From Fimbriimonadia bacterium (GTDB lineage Bacteria; Armatimonadota; Fimbriimonadia; Fimbriimonadales; Fimbriimonadaceae), in assembly GCA_029824495.1 (NCBI GenBank), contig JALGXY010000463.1:1-6131 (forward strand): a DNA stretch of 6,131 nucleotides, in the 5' to 3' direction. Positions 4,833 through 6,131 of the stretch are shown here, one piece after another (the stretch's first letter is position 1; each line of letters begins with the position of its first letter). The notes under the pieces are model-generated. The model did not search any database. It was not told where the DNA came from and was given only the letters and a program-made list of their open reading frames with translations. Both the position numbers and the translations under genes were made by a program.

Positions 4833-6131
4833 ATGCGGCGATACTTCACCCGTCCAGATCGCGATCCCCTTGTTGATATGAGGCTGGAGCCATGCCGCTA
4901 TAACCAGTCGGGCGCGTCTGTACCTGCGTTGTGGCACCCCCAAGCTCAGATCCTGATGGCAGAAGTATCAATGCAGGAGGGACTTGAACCGAGGATCATT
5001 CTTAATCTAGCCGCCGAAAAAGTTGTTGAGAAGGCTGAAAGCACGGGCCTGATTGACGCGGAGGGAAGCGGTGAGATTTTGCGAGCTGAGCTGCTTCACG
5101 TCATGACCCGCGGCTGGGTAATTCCCCCCAGTCTTGTTGACCGCGAAGTCTCTCCAGAGGCGCCGAGCCTCGACCAGGAAGCTATGACCCAGGCTCTTTT
5201 GGCGGTCCAGGCCGCTGCTGAAATGGCGAGAAGGCAGGGCGAAATTCTCGCAAAGAGCACCGCAGTGACAATCGCTGCTGAAAGAGCAAGGAAGTTTGGC
5301 GCAGACGAGGCTGAAGTTGAAGCAGCACTTGCGGGCGCCCCTCAAATTCATGCGACTCGAAAGCCGCTGCCATCTTCTGCAGCCTTGTCGCTCTGGCCAT
5401 TTCTGGAACCGATCACCGGTCGATACGAGATGGCAGCTCTCGTACACTGTGTCAAATTGGCCGCAATCTCAAGCTTGAGCACAGGAAGCGGCCAAGTGGA
5501 GGTGTGTGGCCTTGCGGGCCTGCTGATAGGCCTGAACGAAAGCTACGGCAGCGAACGATCGGCAGCCATTGCATCCTCAGTCTTTGGGATCGCCGCGGGC
5601 GCTGCTCTGAAAGTCAGAAGTGCCCCAGAGGGAGAAGGGAAGAGCTTGGCCAATCTGGTTCAGCATCTGCCTGAGATTCCAACGCCATTCCAATCGCAGC
5701 GATTGCGACAGGAGATTAACAACTGGCGAAACGAGGCGGTCTCATCGTTGGAGAGCGCCGAAAATCACAGCGGAGCATTCTTGGGTTTCACTCAGCACTC
5801 CCCAACGGTTGCATGGCTTGCACCACTCTCTGAAGCTGTGGATCCTGCTAGTTCAACCGACGATCCGATTTCAGGTGAGATGAGACCAGAGTGCGAATCA
5901 AGGCTGAGACGGGCTCTTGTTCTTGAGGAGACGGACTTCCTTGCAGACAGGAGCGGATCACTGCAGGCATTGATCGCCTCTGATTCTCAAGCCAAGGCGA
6001 GAATCACAGCTGCTATCAGCCCGTTTTTATCAGGGACTGATCTTCATGAGATAGCCGAAGAGGGTTGTGAAACTCGGGAGCCAAAAACCAGCGGACCATC
6101 TGTGATTATCGATTCTAACAATGACGGAATC
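4833..6131 (+). CDS. Large unidentified protein, 5' part (runs off the window)
   Basis: From ATG 4833 the frame is open for 433 codons to the last base. An in-frame TAG at 4827 rules out an earlier start. The product begins MRRYFTRPDRDPLVDMRLEP and is rich in Ala, Glu and Ser. It has no signal peptide and is probably soluble. Residues 112-170 look like Ala/Glu-rich helices (for example LLAVQAAAEMARRQGEILAK); 222-262 is a more hydrophobic helical stretch with CGLAGLLIGLNESYGSERSA; 324-340 reads PTVAWLAPLSEAVDPAS. The N-terminal RRYFTRPDRDP, the 225-264 segment and the 324-340 segment faintly resemble N-terminal, post-active-site and VTVIAPTGTI regions of class II (B12-dependent) ribonucleotide reductases. 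The catalytic cysteine loops are not visible and the spacing is far too short, so I do not assign that function. ATG 4833 lacks a nearby ribosome site. Sure that it is coding; identity unknown. Confidence 0.8.
   Translation, partial: MRRYFTRPDRDPLVDMRLEPCRYNQSGASVPALWHPQAQILMAEVSMQEGLEPRIILNLAAEKVVEKAESTGLIDAEGSGEILRAELLHVMTRGWVIPPSLVDREVSPEAPSLDQEAMTQALLAVQAAAEMARRQGEILAKSTAVTIAAERARKFGADEAEVEAALAGAPQIHATRKPLPSSAALSLWPFLEPITGRYEMAALVHCVKLAAISSLSTGSGQVEVCGLAGLLIGLNESYGSERSAAIASSVFGIAAGAALKVRSAPEGEGKSLANLVQHLPEIPTPFQSQRLRQEINNWRNEAVSSLESAENHSGAFLGFTQHSPTVAWLAPLSEAVDPASSTDDPISGEMRPECESRLRRALVLEETDFLADRSGSLQALIASDSQAKARITAAISPFLSGTDLHEIAEEGCETREPKTSGPSVIIDSNNDGI

Noticed and set aside
5007..5447. 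146-codon minus-strand open frame
   Set aside because: It is opposite the much longer plus-strand frame from 4833, lacks recognisable motifs, and is Cys/Arg/Phe-rich in the manner of a shadow frame.
6108..6131. Calcium-loop-like IDSNNDGI at residues 426-433 of the unfinished protein
   Set aside because: A single DxNxDG-like match at the very edge of the window, with no second loop or dockerin/EF-hand context visible.
1..6131. CRISPR array, tRNA/rRNA genes, insertion sequences, defence system
   Set aside because: No regularly spaced direct repeats, cloverleaf-like sequences, transposase motifs or nuclease/toxin domains were seen on either strand.

Overview
This is a bacterial window of moderate GC content, densely coded on both strands. 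Bacterial-type aspartyl-tRNA synthetase (with its GAD insertion), GTG and TTG starts and short intergenic gaps all indicate a bacterium. The synthetase has the tRNA-contact residues of the non-discriminating kind, so the organism probably makes Asn-tRNA(Asn) by amidating Asp-tRNA(Asn). I cannot place the phylum. The gene style (xylose-isomerase-like TIM barrel next to an MFS carrier, GYF_2-TM2 protein) would suit Armatimonadota- or Planctomycetota-like environmental bacteria, but that is a guess.

Layout: positions 1-76 hold the last 24 codons of an unrecognised plus-strand gene. It meets, tail to tail and only 2 bases away, a minus-strand pair. In transcription order the pair is a sugar phosphate isomerase/epimerase-like TIM-barrel protein (1544 to 657), then a GYF_2-TM2 membrane protein (624 to 79), 32 bases apart. 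A 56-base divergent gap (1545-1600) separates this pair from a plus-strand MFS transporter (1601-2899), which is followed 25 bases later by aspS (2925-4760).

After a 72-base gap containing two small hairpins, a plus-strand frame opens at ATG 4833. It stays open for 433 codons to the end of the window without a stop. It is the least explained part of the window: a large Ala/Glu-rich protein with no family I can name securely, and only faint hints of class II ribonucleotide reductase patterning without its catalytic motifs.

Functionally, the divergent isomerase and transporter look like a small uptake-and-conversion module for a sugar, polyol or related compound. AspS is a housekeeping gene and probably has its own promoter. 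I saw no tRNA, rRNA, insertion sequence, CRISPR array or integration scar.
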